A stretch of DNA of 44,313 nt. It comes from Vicingus serpentipes (lineage in GTDB: Bacteria > Bacteroidota > Bacteroidia > Flavobacteriales_E > Vicingaceae). The position numbers and the translations under genes are program-made. This document shows positions 7,669 through 18,286 of this stretch, in pieces. Every line of letters begins with the position of its first letter. Positions within the stretch are counted from its first letter, which is position 1. The stretch lies in the NCBI GenBank assembly GCA_024103385.1, contig JAGFIT010000066.1:1-44313 (forward strand), read 5' to 3'. Under the pieces are notes generated by a model that searched no databases, was not told the origin of the DNA, and was given only the letters and a program-made list of their open reading frames with translations.

Positions 7669-9348
7669 ATGGAACTAAACAAATTTAGTAAACAAGTAAC
7701 ACAAGATCCTACTCAACCAGCAGCACAGGCAATGCTTTATGCTATTGGGCTAAGTGAAGAAGACATGAAAAAACCATTAATTGGTGTTGCCAGCACAGGC
7801 TATGAAGGAAATCCTTGTAACATGCATTTAAATGGATTAGCCAAACATGTAAAAGAAGGTATCAACAATTCTGGAGCTGTTGGTTTAATCTTTAATACTA
7901 TTGGTGTAAGTGATGGAATATCTATGGGAACGCCAGGCATGCGTTTTTCGTTACCTTCAAGAGACATCATTGCTGACTCTATGGAAACTGTAGTAGAAGG
8001 AATGAGTTATGATGCTTTTGTTACTGTTGTGGGTTGTGATAAAAATATGCCCGGAGCATTAATGTCGATGATACGAACTAATAGACCTTCTGTTTTGGTT
8101 TACGGAGGTACTATTGAATCAGGAAACTATGAAGGCAAAAAGTTAGACATTGTTTCTGCTTTTGAAGCATGGGGAGAGAAAGTAGCGGGGACAATCACCG
8201 AAGAACATTTTAAGAAAGTAATTCAAAATGCTTGCCCTGGGGAAGGTGCTTGTGGTGGCATGTACACTGCCAACACTATGGCATCTGCTATTGAAGCGTT
8301 AGGAATGTCTTTGCCATACAATTCATCCAATCCAGCAGTAAGTAAAAATAAAGTTGCTGAATGTGAAGAAGCTGGCCGTGCCGTAGTAGAACTATTAAAA
8401 AAAGATTTAAAACCGCTAGACATTATTACTAAAAAATCATTAGAAAACGCTATTACTTTGGTGACCATATTAGGAGGTTCCACTAATGCTGTCTTACATT
8501 TTTTAGCTATTGCAGATACAGCAGGAATTGAATTTACCATAGAAGATTTTCAACGTATAAGCGATCAAACGCCATTCATTGCTGATTTAAAACCTAGTGG
8601 GAAATATTTAATGGAAGATATTCATCAAGTTGGAGGAACTCCAGCTGTAATGAAGTATTTATTAGACAAAGGTTATTTACATGGTGATTGTATGACTGTT
8701 ACTGGAAAAACGTTAGCCGAAAATCTAGCTAATACCATTAGTGTTATTGAGCAAGAACAAGATGTGATAAAAGCACTTGAATCTCCCATAAAAACTACAG
8801 GTCATATTCGAATTTTAAAAGGAAATTTGGCACCTGAAGGAGCTGTGGCAAAAATAACGGGGAAAGAAGGAACTAAATTTACAGGAACAGCCAAAGTTTT
8901 TGAGGGAGAATATGCAACTAATATCGGTATTGGAAAAGGCGAAGTAAAAAAAGGTGATGTAGTCGTCATCAGGTATGAAGGGCCAAAAGGTGGCCCTGGT
9001 ATGCCAGAAATGTTAAAGCCAACTGCGGCAATTATTGGCGCTGGATTAGGTAAAGATGTAGCGCTAATTACAGATGGACGATTTTCTGGAGGAACTCACG
9101 GATTTGTTGTAGGTCATATTACTCCAGAAGCACAAGAAGGAGGTGCAATAGCACTAATTAAAGATGGGGATATCATAACAATAGATGCCGAAGAAAACAG
9201 CATCAATGTTCATTTAACAGATGAAGAATTAGCAACAAGAAAAGAAAACTGGAAAACACCAGATTTAAAAGTAAAAAGAGGTGTTTTATATAAGTACGCA
9301 AGAACTGTTTCATCAGCTTCAAAAGGTTGTGTAACAGATAAATTTTAA
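7669..9348 (+). CDS. ilvD: Dihydroxy-acid dehydratase
   Basis: The 559-residue enzyme dehydrates 2,3-dihydroxy-isovalerate and 2,3-dihydroxy-3-methylvalerate to the 2-oxo acids, the third common step of valine and isoleucine synthesis. Three cysteines for the iron-sulfur cluster lie in [11 protein letters not shown] (about residue 50), [15 protein letters not shown] (about 122-130) and [19 protein letters not shown] (about 188-206). The C-terminal domain has [12 protein letters not shown] and [20 protein letters not shown]. Length is normal for the family. It is the first gene after the attenuator, and ilvB follows after 3 nt. Confidence 0.97.
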   Translation: MELNKFSKQVTQDPTQPAAQAMLYAIGLSEEDMKKPLIGVASTGYEGNPCNMHLNGLAKHVKEGINNSGAVGLIFNTIGVSDGISMGTPGMRFSLPSRDIIADSMETVVEGMSYDAFVTVVGCDKNMPGALMSMIRTNRPSVLVYGGTIESGNYEGKKLDIVSAFEAWGEKVAGTITEEHFKKVIQNACPGEGACGGMYTANTMASAIEALGMSLPYNSSNPAVSKNKVAECEEAGRAVVELLKKDLKPLDIITKKSLENAITLVTILGGSTNAVLHFLAIADTAGIEFTIEDFQRISDQTPFIADLKPSGKYLMEDIHQVGGTPAVMKYLLDKGYLHGDCMTVTGKTLAENLANTISVIEQEQDVIKALESPIKTTGHIRILKGNLAPEGAVAKITGKEGTKFTGTAKVFEGEYATNIGIGKGEVKKGDVVVIRYEGPKGGPGMPEMLKPTAAIIGAGLGKDVALITDGRFSGGTHGFVVGHITPEAQEGGAIALIKDGDIITIDAEENSINVHLTDEELATRKENWKTPDLKVKRGVLYKYARTVSSASKGCVTDKF

Positions 9349-9351
9349 AAA

Positions 9352-11079
9352 ATGGAAACAGCAACAAAAAAACATAGCACACCAAAAACTAGTGTAAAAA
9401 TGACTGGTGCAGAAGCTATTGTTAAATGCCTCATAACAGAAGGTATTGACACCATCTATGGTTACCCTGGTGGTGCAATTATGCCTGTTTATGATGCAAT
9501 GTATGATTACAAAGATCAATTAAAACACATTTTAACTCGACACGAGCAAGGTGCAATTCATGCAGCACAAGGATATGCTAGAGTGTCTGGAAGAGTGGGT
9601 GCTTGCATTGCTACTTCAGGACCTGGTGCGACTAATTTAGTTACTGGTATTGCTGATGCACAAATTGATTCTACTCCTGTAGTTTGTGTAACAGGTCAAG
9701 TAGCTAAACATTTATTAGGTACTGATGCTTTCCAAGAAACAGATATTATCAGCATATCTACACCTGTTACCAAATGGAATTATCAAATCACTAAAGCTTC
9801 AGAAATACCTAAAGTAATGGCGAAGGCATTTTACATCGCTAGATCTGGCAGACCTGGACCCGTGTTAATTGATATTACAAAAAATGCGCAATTAGAAGAG
9901 TTTGATTTTGAATATGAAAAATGTACAGGAATAAGAAGTTACAAACCAGAAGCTGAAGTACAAGAAAATCAATTAAAAGCTGCTGCTGAAATCATTAACC
10001 AAGCAAAAAAACCTTTTATTGTTTTTGGTCAAGGAGTTATATTAGGACAAGCAGAAAAAGAATTTAAAGCTTTTATAGAGAAAACGGGTATTCCTTGTGC
10101 ATCTACGTTATTAGGGTTATCTGCTCTACCCTCTTCTCATCCTCTTTATGTGGGTATGGTAGGTATGCATGGTCATTATGCTCCTAACAAATTAACCAAT
10201 GAGTGTGATGTGTTAATTGCGATAGGGATGCGTTTTGATGATCGTGTAACGGGAGATTTAAATACCTATGCAAAACAAGCCAAAATAGTACATTTTGAAA
10301 TTGACCCCGCAGAAATCAGTAAAAACGTAAAAGCGGATGCTCCTGTTTTAGGAAATGTAAATAAGTCTTTAGTAAAAATACTTCCTTTCATTAAAGAAAA
10401 TAAGCATGAGAGTTGGATGAATGAATTTAAAAAACTCTCCACTGAAGAACACAACATCGTAATTAATGATGAATTGACTCCTAAAGGTAACGACATTACT
10501 ATGGGAGAAGTGATTAAAGAAATTAATTCCGTTACTCATGGTGAAGCGGTTATTGTTACAGATGTTGGTCAACACCAAATGGTTGCTTGTAGATATAGCG
10601 AATTTAACAAAACAAAAAGCAACATTACCTCAGGTGGATTAGGAACAATGGGCTTTTCTTTACCTGCTGCAATTGGAGCTAAAATGGCTGCACCAGAAAG
10701 AGAAGTGATTTCTATCAGTGGTGATGGCGGTATTCAAATGAATATTCAGGAACTGGGAACTATTTTACAAAATAAAGTGGGTGTAAAAATTTTAATATTG
10801 AACAATGAATTTCTAGGGATGGTAAGGCAATGGCAAGAGCTTTTCTTTGATAAACGTTATGCTGAAACTCCAATTATGAGTCCTGATTTTGTTGCTGTAG
10901 CAAAAGGATATGGCATAGAAGGACGATGTGTAACAGACCGAAAAAATTTAAAAGCAGCCATTAAAGAAATGATAGATTCAAAAGAGGCCTATGTGCTCGA
11001 AGTAAAAGTAGAGAAAAAAGGGAAAGTTTTTCCAATGGTTCCTGCAGGTGCAAGCGTTTCAGATGTTATCTTAAAATAA
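9352..11079 (+). CDS. ilvB: Acetolactate synthase, large (catalytic) subunit
   Basis: The 575-residue thiamine-diphosphate enzyme condenses pyruvate with pyruvate or 2-oxobutyrate. The activating glutamate is E65 in RHEQGAIHAAQGYAR. The FAD/Rossmann-like middle domain follows (about residues 200-330). The TPP/Mg motif is in SISGDGGIQMNIQELGTI, continuing to NNEFLGMVRQWQ. The family opening MTGAEAIVKCLITEGIDTIYGYPGGA is clear. It starts 3 nt after ilvD and is followed 9 nt later by the regulatory subunit gene, so the two subunits should be made together. Confidence 0.97.
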   Translation: METATKKHSTPKTSVKMTGAEAIVKCLITEGIDTIYGYPGGAIMPVYDAMYDYKDQLKHILTRHEQGAIHAAQGYARVSGRVGACIATSGPGATNLVTGIADAQIDSTPVVCVTGQVAKHLLGTDAFQETDIISISTPVTKWNYQITKASEIPKVMAKAFYIARSGRPGPVLIDITKNAQLEEFDFEYEKCTGIRSYKPEAEVQENQLKAAAEIINQAKKPFIVFGQGVILGQAEKEFKAFIEKTGIPCASTLLGLSALPSSHPLYVGMVGMHGHYAPNKLTNECDVLIAIGMRFDDRVTGDLNTYAKQAKIVHFEIDPAEISKNVKADAPVLGNVNKSLVKILPFIKENKHESWMNEFKKLSTEEHNIVINDELTPKGNDITMGEVIKEINSVTHGEAVIVTDVGQHQMVACRYSEFNKTKSNITSGGLGTMGFSLPAAIGAKMAAPEREVISISGDGGIQMNIQELGTILQNKVGVKILILNNEFLGMVRQWQELFFDKRYAETPIMSPDFVAVAKGYGIEGRCVTDRKNLKAAIKEMIDSKEAYVLEVKVEKKGKVFPMVPAGASVSDVILK

Positions 11080-11088
11080 TAAAGAAAG

Positions 11089-11607
11089 ATGAAAGAACAA
11101 TTATATACCATATCAGTTTATACAGAAAATAATGTAGGACTACTAAACAGAATTGCTACCATATTTTTAAAACGCCACATTAACATTGAGAGTTTGAATG
11201 TCAGTAGATCAGAAATTGAAGATGTTTCTCGTTTTAATATAGTAACCTACATTACTGAAGATCAAGCAAAAGTGGTTACGAAACAAATAGAAAAGCAAAT
11301 TGAAGTCATCAAAGCTTACTATCATACTGATGATGAAACCATTTTTCAAGAAACAGCTATTTACAAAATAGCGTCTGATTTATTATTTGATCAACGAGAA
11401 ATACAAAACATCATTAAAGATAGTCATGCAGAAATTGTGACCGTTGCTCGGGATTTCTTTGTGATTTCTAAAACAGGAAGAAGACAAGATACTGAAGACT
11501 TGTACAATCAATTAAAACCTTATGGAATTATGCAATTTGTACGATCTGGAAGAATATCGGTATCTAAAAACAAAATGGAAATATCAGAATTATTAACTAA
11601 CATATAA
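11089..11607 (+). CDS. ilvN: Acetolactate synthase, small (regulatory) subunit
   Basis: The 172-residue protein has an N-terminal ACT domain (about 3-80). It is seen in YTISVYTENNVGLLNRIATI and HINIESLNVSRSEIEDVSRF, which form the valine-binding regulatory fold. The second half is the family's C-terminal domain (IVTVARDFFVISKTGR). It activates the IlvB subunit and confers feedback inhibition in the family. Position directly after ilvB confirms pairing. Confidence 0.95.
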   Translation: MKEQLYTISVYTENNVGLLNRIATIFLKRHINIESLNVSRSEIEDVSRFNIVTYITEDQAKVVTKQIEKQIEVIKAYYHTDDETIFQETAIYKIASDLLFDQREIQNIIKDSHAEIVTVARDFFVISKTGRRQDTEDLYNQLKPYGIMQFVRSGRISVSKNKMEISELLTNI

Positions 11608-11632
11608 AACACTATAAAAACTAAAATATATC

Positions 11633-13102
11633 ATGGGAAATTATTTTAACACATTATCATTAGCACAAAAACTAGAACAACTTGGAACTTGTGATTTCAT
11701 GGACATCTCTGAATTTTCAGAAGGTGTAGAAGCATTAAAAGGTAAAAAAATTGTAATAGTTGGTTGCGGTGCTCAAGGACTAAACCAAGGGTTAAACATG
11801 AGAGATTCTGGATTAGATATCTCTTACGCTTTAAGAGAAGCTGCTATAAAAGAAAAAAGAGCATCTTTTCAAAATGCTAGTGACAATAACTTTAAAGTTG
11901 GAACTTATGAAGAATTAATTCCTTCAGCAGATTTAGTAATTAACCTTACTCCAGATAAACAACACACAGCAGTAGTTAATGCAGTAATGCCTTTAATGAA
12001 AAAAGGTTCTACTCTTTCTTATTCTCACGGTTTTAATATTGTAGAGGAAGGTATGCAAATAAGAAAAGACATTACTGTAATTATGGTAGCTCCAAAATGT
12101 CCTGGTTCTGAGGTAAGAGAAGAGTACAAAAGAGGATTTGGTGTACCTACTTTAATTGCGGTTCATCCAGAAAATGATCCTGATGGAAGAGGTTTAGCTG
12201 AAGCAAAAGCTTATGCTGTTGCCACAGGTGGACACAGAGCCGGTGTTTTACTTTCTTCATTTGTCGCTGAAGTTAAATCTGATCTAATGGGGGAACAAAC
12301 TATCTTGTGTGGAGTATTACAAACTGGTTCTATTTTATGTTTTGATAAAATGGTAGAGAAAGGAATTGAACCTGGATATGCTGCTAAATTGATTCAAAAA
12401 GGATGGGAAGTAATTACTGAAGCATTAAAACACGGTGGCATTACGAATATGATGGATAGATTATCTAACCCTGCTAAAATCAAAGCTTTTGATCTATCTG
12501 AAGAGCTAAAAGACATCATGAGACCTTTATTTCAAAAGCACATGGATGATATTATGTCTGGTGCGTTTTCTGAAGGTATGATGGCTGACTGGGCTAACGA
12601 TGACGCTAATTTATTAGGCTGGAGAGCTGCTACAGGTGAAACAGCCTTTGAAAAAACACCTATTACTGATGCTAATATTGATGAACAAGAATATTTTGAT
12701 CATGGAACATTAATGGTTGCTTTTGTCAGAGCTGGTGTAGAATTGGCTTTTGAAACGATGACAGCTTCTGGAATTAAAGAAGAATCTGCTTATTATGAAT
12801 CATTACACGAAACTCCGTTAATTGCAAACACTATTGCACGTAAAAAATTATTTGAAATGAACCGTATCATTTCTGATACCGCAGAGTACGGATGTTATTT
12901 ATTTGATCATGCATGCAAACCTTTATTGGCCGACTTCATGAAAAATATCGATACAAATGTAATTGGGAAAAAATTTGCTGAAAGTAATGGAGTTGACAAC
13001 AAAGAATTGATTGACGTTAATGAAGTAATTCGTTTCCATCCTATAGAAATGATTGGTTTTGAATTAAGAGAATCAATGACAGCAATGGAAAAAATAGTTT
13101 AA
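11633..13102 (+). CDS. ilvC: Ketol-acid reductoisomerase, class II (long form)
   Basis: The 489-residue length is that of class II enzymes such as E. coli IlvC rather than the roughly 330-residue class I form. The Rossmann motif is in [21 protein letters not shown] (about residues 38-58) and is followed by SYALR. The duplicated C-terminal knotted domain supplies acidic metal ligands, for example in [13 protein letters not shown] and [15 protein letters not shown]. The enzyme isomerises and reduces acetolactate or acetohydroxybutyrate with NADPH and Mg. It is the fourth gene of the operon. Confidence 0.96.
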   Translation: MGNYFNTLSLAQKLEQLGTCDFMDISEFSEGVEALKGKKIVIVGCGAQGLNQGLNMRDSGLDISYALREAAIKEKRASFQNASDNNFKVGTYEELIPSADLVINLTPDKQHTAVVNAVMPLMKKGSTLSYSHGFNIVEEGMQIRKDITVIMVAPKCPGSEVREEYKRGFGVPTLIAVHPENDPDGRGLAEAKAYAVATGGHRAGVLLSSFVAEVKSDLMGEQTILCGVLQTGSILCFDKMVEKGIEPGYAAKLIQKGWEVITEALKHGGITNMMDRLSNPAKIKAFDLSEELKDIMRPLFQKHMDDIMSGAFSEGMMADWANDDANLLGWRAATGETAFEKTPITDANIDEQEYFDHGTLMVAFVRAGVELAFETMTASGIKEESAYYESLHETPLIANTIARKKLFEMNRIISDTAEYGCYLFDHACKPLLADFMKNIDTNVIGKKFAESNGVDNKELIDVNEVIRFHPIEMIGFELRESMTAMEKIV

Positions 13103-13107
13103 TCAAA

Positions 13108-13204
13108 CGTCATTGCGAGTGAAATGTAATAGAGCGAAGCAATCTCAAATTCTAACTAAGTAAAAGATTGCTTCGTTATTCGTACCTCATTCCTCGCAAT
13201 GACG
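13108..13204. repeat. Palindromic intergenic repeat between ilvC and ilvA
   Basis: CGTCATTGCGAG at the left end and CTCGCAATGACG at the right end are exact reverse complements. Inside, GCGAAGCAATCT pairs with AGATTGCTTCG. The 97-bp unit can fold into one long interrupted hairpin. Repeats of this sequence type are common between genes in Bacteroidota. It spans the upstream ATG at 13199, which is therefore unlikely to be the ilvA start. Confidence 0.85.
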
Positions 13205-13216
13205 AATTATAATAAA

Positions 13217-14476
13217 ATGGCAACAACAACTTATAAATTAGCAATAAAAGACGTAGAGCAAGCTGCTCTACGTCTTAAAAACGTAGTGGTAGATACACCG
13301 TTAATGAAAAATTTGAACATTTCTAAACGGTTGGGTGCTAATGTATTTCTAAAAAGAGAAGATTTGCAACTGGTACGCTCCTACAAGATTAGAGGAGCCT
13401 ACAACAAAATAAGTTCTTTATCTAAAGAAGAACTTCAAAATGGTGTAGTATGTGCTAGTGCTGGAAATCATGCTCAAGGTGTTGCTTATTCATGCAATAA
13501 ATTAAAAATTAAGGGAACTATTTTTATGCCTGCTCCTACTCCTAAACAAAAAGTAGAGCAAGTAAAAATGTTTGGGGAAGATTTTGTGGAAGTAATCTTA
13601 CAAGGAGATACGTTTGATGATTCTCAACATCTCGCTGCTGATTTTTGTAAAACGAACAATGCTGCATTTATCCACCCTTTTGATGATGAAAAGGTTATTG
13701 AAGGACAAGCTACTATCGGTTTAGAAATTTTAGAACAAATGTCAGGGAACATTGACTATTTGTTTCTTCCTATTGGTGGTGGTGGTTTGGCTGCTGGTGT
13801 TTCATCTGTTTTTAAACAATTATCTCCCAACACTAAAATTATTGGAGTAGAGCCAAAAGGAGCCCCATCTATGAGTGTTTCTATCCAAAACAAACAACTC
13901 ACCAAGTTAGATAAGATTGACAAGTTTGTTGATGGTGCTGCTGTAAAACAAGTAGGAGAATTGACCTATAACATTTGTAAAGATTTATTGGATGATGTAG
14001 TGACTGTTGATGAAGGAAAGGTGTGTGACACTATACTTAAATTATATAACAGGGATGCTATTGTGGTAGAGCCAGCAGGTGCTTTAACGATAGCTGTTTT
14101 GGATCATTTTGCTAATGTAATAAAAGATAAAAATGTAGTGTGTTTAGTAAGTGGTAGCAACAACGATATTACGCGCATGGAAGACATTAAAGAACGCGCT
14201 ATGTTGTATAATGGATTAAAACATTACTTCTTGGTAGGTTTCCCTCAACGAGCAGGAGCATTAAAAGAGTTTGTAGCTGAGGTATTAGGACCAACAGACG
14301 ACATTACTTATTTTGAATACACTAAAAAAACATCCCGTGAAAAAGGTTTTGCAGTTGTTGGTATAGAGCTAAAAAACCAAGAAGATTTTGAGCCTTTACT
14401 ACAACGCATGAAAGAAAGACACTTCTTTGGGGACTACCTCAATGATAATGAGGTGCTGTTGGATATTTTGATTTAG
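13217..14476 (+). CDS. ilvA: Threonine ammonia-lyase (threonine dehydratase), biosynthetic
   Basis: The 419-residue PLP enzyme converts threonine to 2-oxobutyrate, committing it to isoleucine. The PLP lysine is about K57 in VRSYKIRGAYNKI. The phosphate-binding loop is IGGGGLAAGVSSVF, and SAGNHAQGVAYSC marks the substrate site. The C-terminal about 90 residues (YFLVGFPQRAGALKEFVAEV onward) form one ACT-like regulatory domain, as in shorter IlvA forms. The ATG at 13217 was preferred to 13199 because the latter lies inside a palindromic repeat. It closes the ilv gene set; whether the repeat lets transcription pass is unknown. Confidence 0.94.
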   Translation: MATTTYKLAIKDVEQAALRLKNVVVDTPLMKNLNISKRLGANVFLKREDLQLVRSYKIRGAYNKISSLSKEELQNGVVCASAGNHAQGVAYSCNKLKIKGTIFMPAPTPKQKVEQVKMFGEDFVEVILQGDTFDDSQHLAADFCKTNNAAFIHPFDDEKVIEGQATIGLEILEQMSGNIDYLFLPIGGGGLAAGVSSVFKQLSPNTKIIGVEPKGAPSMSVSIQNKQLTKLDKIDKFVDGAAVKQVGELTYNICKDLLDDVVTVDEGKVCDTILKLYNRDAIVVEPAGALTIAVLDHFANVIKDKNVVCLVSGSNNDITRMEDIKERAMLYNGLKHYFLVGFPQRAGALKEFVAEVLGPTDDITYFEYTKKTSREKGFAVVGIELKNQEDFEPLLQRMKERHFFGDYLNDNEVLLDILI

Positions 14477-14493
14477 GGCTTTCATGTATGATA

Positions 14494-14574
14494 AAACACC
14501 CCTCTCTAAAAAAACCAAACAAACCCCTCAAGGGGAGAACTCTCCTCCCTTGAGGGAGGATTAAGGTGGGTGTA
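14494..14574. repeat. Palindromic repeat downstream of ilvA
   Basis: Outer arms ACACCCCTCTC and GGTGGGTGT are partly complementary. The core has CCCCTCAAGGGGAG and CTCCTCCCTTGAGGGAGG, each self-complementary and complementary to the other. G- and C-rich against an AT-rich background, it is a recognisable Bacteroidota intergenic repeat type. It lies between the convergent ilvA and protease genes and may act as a bidirectional terminator. Confidence 0.75.
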
Positions 14575-14619
14575 TAATAGATGTTTTGTTTTTTAAACCA
14601 CAAACCAATTTTAACCAAA

Positions 14620-17600
14620 TTAATACTTCAAAAACTTATAAACGCTATTGCTACCATTTAATTGTATGAAATAAACCCCTTTAGTTAATGGAGTAGTATT
14701 TACTGTTTGTTTGTTACTGTTAATCACACCAGTTAACACTACCTCCCCAAGTAAGTTTGTAATTCTATACCCCTTATCTTTAACGGCTGAATTGTTATAC
14801 AATCCTTCAATAGTTAATACATCATTTACTGGGTTAGGGTAAATATTGATACCTTGAGCAGATAATTCTCCTATACCTGTTGGACAATCTACTTTGGCTT
14901 CTACCGGTATTCTAGCACTTATACAGTCTACCCCTTTTACTCGCCAATCGTACATAAAGTAATAGTGATTTAACCCTCCATTTACACTTGCACTACTCTT
15001 TGTAATAGAAGCCATCCCGCTTAAGGTATAAGGATAATTTACTCCTCCATCATTTCTATACAAATCGGTTACCGGAGTATTGGTTGCTAGCCCTAACTGG
15101 AAGTCATTACCTACAGGCACATTAAAGTTTAATTTCAATGTGTGTTTTCCTGTGCTGTTAATATTAACCGTCTTAGATGCCAATACAAGTCCTAAATCAT
15201 CTCTTAACTCTACCGTTCGATCTCCTGCCGCACCAGCATAAACCTGCACATCAATAATTTCTATAGGCTGGTAAACATCAAAAATTAAATATTGTTCATT
15301 ATTATTAAAATTAGACCCACTCCCTGTATTATCCGTTTTACCTATATTTTGTGTAGGTGCTTCAATAAAGTCTTCCACATAATAAGTCGTTGTGGTAGTT
15401 AGTGTAGGTGTGGTATAAGATGTTCCTGTATTAATTAAGCTTCCTCCTGTTGGAGCGTTATACCAATTTAATACCCCTGCCCCACTCGCTGTTAGGTTTG
15501 CAGTTAAATTCGGACAAATAGAATCACCTTGAACAGCAGGAGCAGTAGGCAAATCAACAAAAACCACATTGGTTTTTATAGTGTCGTCATTTCCTAAGCC
15601 ATTAGTAGATGTCAACTGTACAGTATACAACCCATTTGTTGTGTAGATATGAGTCGGATTTTTTTGTGTAGAAGTATCTCCGTCACCAAAATCCCACAAC
15701 CAAGAGGTAGGAATATTCAATGATAAATCGGTAAAATTAACTTCCCCTGTACAAGTAGTATCAACATCAGCCATAAAGTTTGCAACAGGTGGCTGATTAC
15801 TATTTTGACATTGCCAATTAATTTCAAAACCATAATGTTCTGCTGCTTGGTCCGAATGAAACACAATAGTAATAGCTCCTAATGTAGAGGATATTTGTGT
15901 AGGTGTATTTAAATTACAAAATGTTCCTATCAAAAAAGGTGGTGTAGGGTTTGCTCCATCATAAACTCTTACTCTATCAAAATTACAAGTCCCATTGTCT
16001 CCTGGTTCCACATCAAAAAATGTAAAATCTAAATCTACCGAAGTTGCTCCAGTTGGTGCTATCGTTATTGTTGCATCTTCATTAGCTCCATATTTGTTTG
16101 AAGGACCTCCACTATCGTAAATAGTACCTGAGCAAGACGTTTGTGTAGCATAAGTTCCTTGAGTTGGTAAAATGGTAATGCATGGTAAGTTTGAATCTAC
16201 TTCTACAAAATTTACTTTGATTATACTGTCTACACCGCAAGAAGAGCCTCCATCTACATGTAGCTTTACATCAAAATCTCCATAAGTAGTATAAGTATGT
16301 GAAGGAGATAATTGGCTACTCGAGTTTCCATCTCCAAAATCCCAGGTAAAAGTAATTCCATTCAAACTCGTGTTTGTAAAGTCAACCGTAAATGGTGCAG
16401 AACAAGAAGTGGTATATTCAGCTTCAAAACTAGCCACTGCATTTGGGGAATACACCTGTCCAACACCTACTGCATACCATGCATTAGTAACAGCTTCTAC
16501 CTCTGGTGAACAAGCTCCGAATAAATCTACTGCCGCTTGTATAGAATAAAAACGAGCATCTGCGTAATTTGAGTTCGAGGTTAAGTACACCGTTAAATTT
16601 CTAAATGCTATTTGTGATGCCTTAGTTAAACCTAATCCATTCACCGTGTAAGTGTCACCATTATCATTTGTGCCAGTTCCTCCATCTGTTAATAGCACAA
16701 ACCAAAAATTCTGTACACCACTATTCGTGTGAACTCCACCATTATCAGCACCCCCTAATGGCGCCCAATTGGTTCCAAAATAAGTATCAGGATCTCCTTT
16801 TGATTTTGGATTAGCCATATTTCTTAAGCCAGTACCTCCTAAATCTTCCCCCATATTCCAATTCGATTGAGATGGGCGAGCAACATATTCAATTGATGTT
16901 CCAAAAATATCACTAAACGATTCGTTCAAGGCTCCTGATTCATCTTGATAAACTAAATTTGCAGTCATACTCGTTAATCCATGAGTAATTTCGTGCCCTG
17001 CAATATCTAAAGCAGTGAAAGGCGAATTATTTCCATTCCCATCACCATAAGTCATTCGTTGTCCATCCCAAAAAGCATTGGCATAATTATCATCATGATG
17101 AATATAGCTGTCTAATCGAAATCCATTGTCATCAATGCTATTTCTTCCATGTTCATTTAAAAAATAATCATACGTCATTTCTGCTCCCCAATGTGCATCA
17201 GTAGCATAAGCATCAATTGCTGGAGTAAAAGTGGTCCAGTTAACTGAATTATTCGTGAAGTCTGTATTGCTATAATTGGTTGTATTTCCATTATTAAACG
17301 TTCTAATTCCATTCCCTCTACCTGTCTCTCTTAATCTAAAAACACCTCCCCCCATATCATCACACGTAATGGTTTGCGTTCCGCTATACCCTGTATTAGC
17401 AGTACCAACAACGTCTGCTTCATGTATTTTATTTTCTTCCCAAACAATAGCTCCTGAATTGGCTGACACATACACTTCTTTTCTGCCATGAGGTTTTTCT
17501 GCGTAAATATTAAAACGATAAGCTAATACTAACTGTCCATCCACTTTTGCTTTATCATTAATATAAACCAATTCTCCCTTAGGAAAATAAGTAGCATTAG

Positions 17601-18123
17601 GGTTTTCTTGTTCTAATTTTAAATGCGTTTCTTCTTTATTGATTTGCCATTTATATAATTCAGCATTGATATGATTCAAAGCCTTTTCCAGAGCAACACT
17701 TTCAGCTAACTGAACATTAGTTGTTAAATTGGTATTGCTGTAAAAATTTCCATTAACGGCATATACTAACCCATTTTTAACGTGAACTATGTATGTCGCT
17801 AACTGAACTGGAACTCCATTAATAACCTGTTGATAACGATAATGTTGGTGACCTAAAAAGTCCGTTTCCATTTTCATTAATCGCATCTCCAAACTTTGCT
17901 TCGAATTGGAAAACTGAGACAACCAATTTTGAATTTGAGTAAAAGGAATTTCTTTCCCCTTATTAAATTTCACATAATTAGGCACATTCGTATGTTCACT
18001 TAAACGAACTATTGTTGCATTTTCAACTCTAGTATTTGCCTGAGAACCTAATAACAAGGTAGATTGAGAAAAAACAAATAACGAAAAAAAGGACAATACT
18101 AATAGTAAAGAATATTTGCGCAT
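14620..18123 (-). CDS. Secreted M4 (thermolysin-type) metalloprotease with PKD, CUB-like and T9SS type A sorting domains
   Basis: The 1167-residue protein starts with a signal peptide (LVLSFFSLFVFSQ). It has an FTP/PepSY-type propeptide (about 30-230) and then an M4 catalytic domain with the zinc motif HEITH near residues 376-380. The third-ligand region is ESGALNESFSDIFG. A PKD domain follows (WDFGDGNSSS, about 596), then a CUB-like domain (about 660-775, DRVRVYDG), a second PKD domain (WDFGDGDTS, about 811) and an Ig-like segment (NWYNAPTGG). A lectin-like stretch leads to a type A sorting domain (INIYPNPVNDVLTIEG to FLKY). It should be exported by the type IX system as an extracellular protease. 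Confidence 0.95.
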   Translation of the reverse strand: MRKYSLLLVLSFFSLFVFSQSTLLLGSQANTRVENATIVRLSEHTNVPNYVKFNKGKEIPFTQIQNWLSQFSNSKQSLEMRLMKMETDFLGHQHYRYQQVINGVPVQLATYIVHVKNGLVYAVNGNFYSNTNLTTNVQLAESVALEKALNHINAELYKWQINKEETHLKLEQENPNATYFPKGELVYINDKAKVDGQLVLAYRFNIYAEKPHGRKEVYVSANSGAIVWEENKIHEADVVGTANTGYSGTQTITCDDMGGGVFRLRETGRGNGIRTFNNGNTTNYSNTDFTNNSVNWTTFTPAIDAYATDAHWGAEMTYDYFLNEHGRNSIDDNGFRLDSYIHHDDNYANAFWDGQRMTYGDGNGNNSPFTALDIAGHEITHGLTSMTANLVYQDESGALNESFSDIFGTSIEYVARPSQSNWNMGEDLGGTGLRNMANPKSKGDPDTYFGTNWAPLGGADNGGVHTNSGVQNFWFVLLTDGGTGTNDNGDTYTVNGLGLTKASQIAFRNLTVYLTSNSNYADARFYSIQAAVDLFGACSPEVEAVTNAWYAVGVGQVYSPNAVASFEAEYTTSCSAPFTVDFTNTSLNGITFTWDFGDGNSSSQLSPSHTYTTYGDFDVKLHVDGGSSCGVDSIIKVNFVEVDSNLPCITILPTQGTYATQTSCSGTIYDSGGPSNKYGANEDATITIAPTGATSVDLDFTFFDVEPGDNGTCNFDRVRVYDGANPTPPFLIGTFCNLNTPTQISSTLGAITIVFHSDQAAEHYGFEINWQCQNSNQPPVANFMADVDTTCTGEVNFTDLSLNIPTSWLWDFGDGDTSTQKNPTHIYTTNGLYTVQLTSTNGLGNDDTIKTNVVFVDLPTAPAVQGDSICPNLTANLTASGAGVLNWYNAPTGGSLINTGTSYTTPTLTTTTTYYVEDFIEAPTQNIGKTDNTGSGSNFNNNEQYLIFDVYQPIEIIDVQVYAGAAGDRTVELRDDLGLVLASKTVNINSTGKHTLKLNFNVPVGNDFQLGLATNTPVTDLYRNDGGVNYPYTLSGMASITKSSASVNGGLNHYYFMYDWRVKGVDCISARIPVEAKVDCPTGIGELSAQGINIYPNPVNDVLTIEGLYNNSAVKDKGYRITNLLGEVVLTGVINSNKQTVNTTPLTKGVYFIQLNGSNSVYKFLKY

Positions 18124-18286
18124 CTTGAAAGAGTATAAAAGTTAGAACCCTTTAAAGATAAGAAATATAATCCTCTCTTAGTCTCTTAACAAAAAGATGG
18201 AATTCTTATAGGAATACAATAATTCTAATAAATTACTCTTTTTAAAAAGTAGTTCTACATTATTTAGCGTGACAGTTTTATCTGCG

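Noticed and set aside
13199..13216. Upstream ATG for ilvA
   Set aside because: It falls inside the right arm of a palindromic repeat; the ATG at 13217 is outside it and gives a typical enzyme start.
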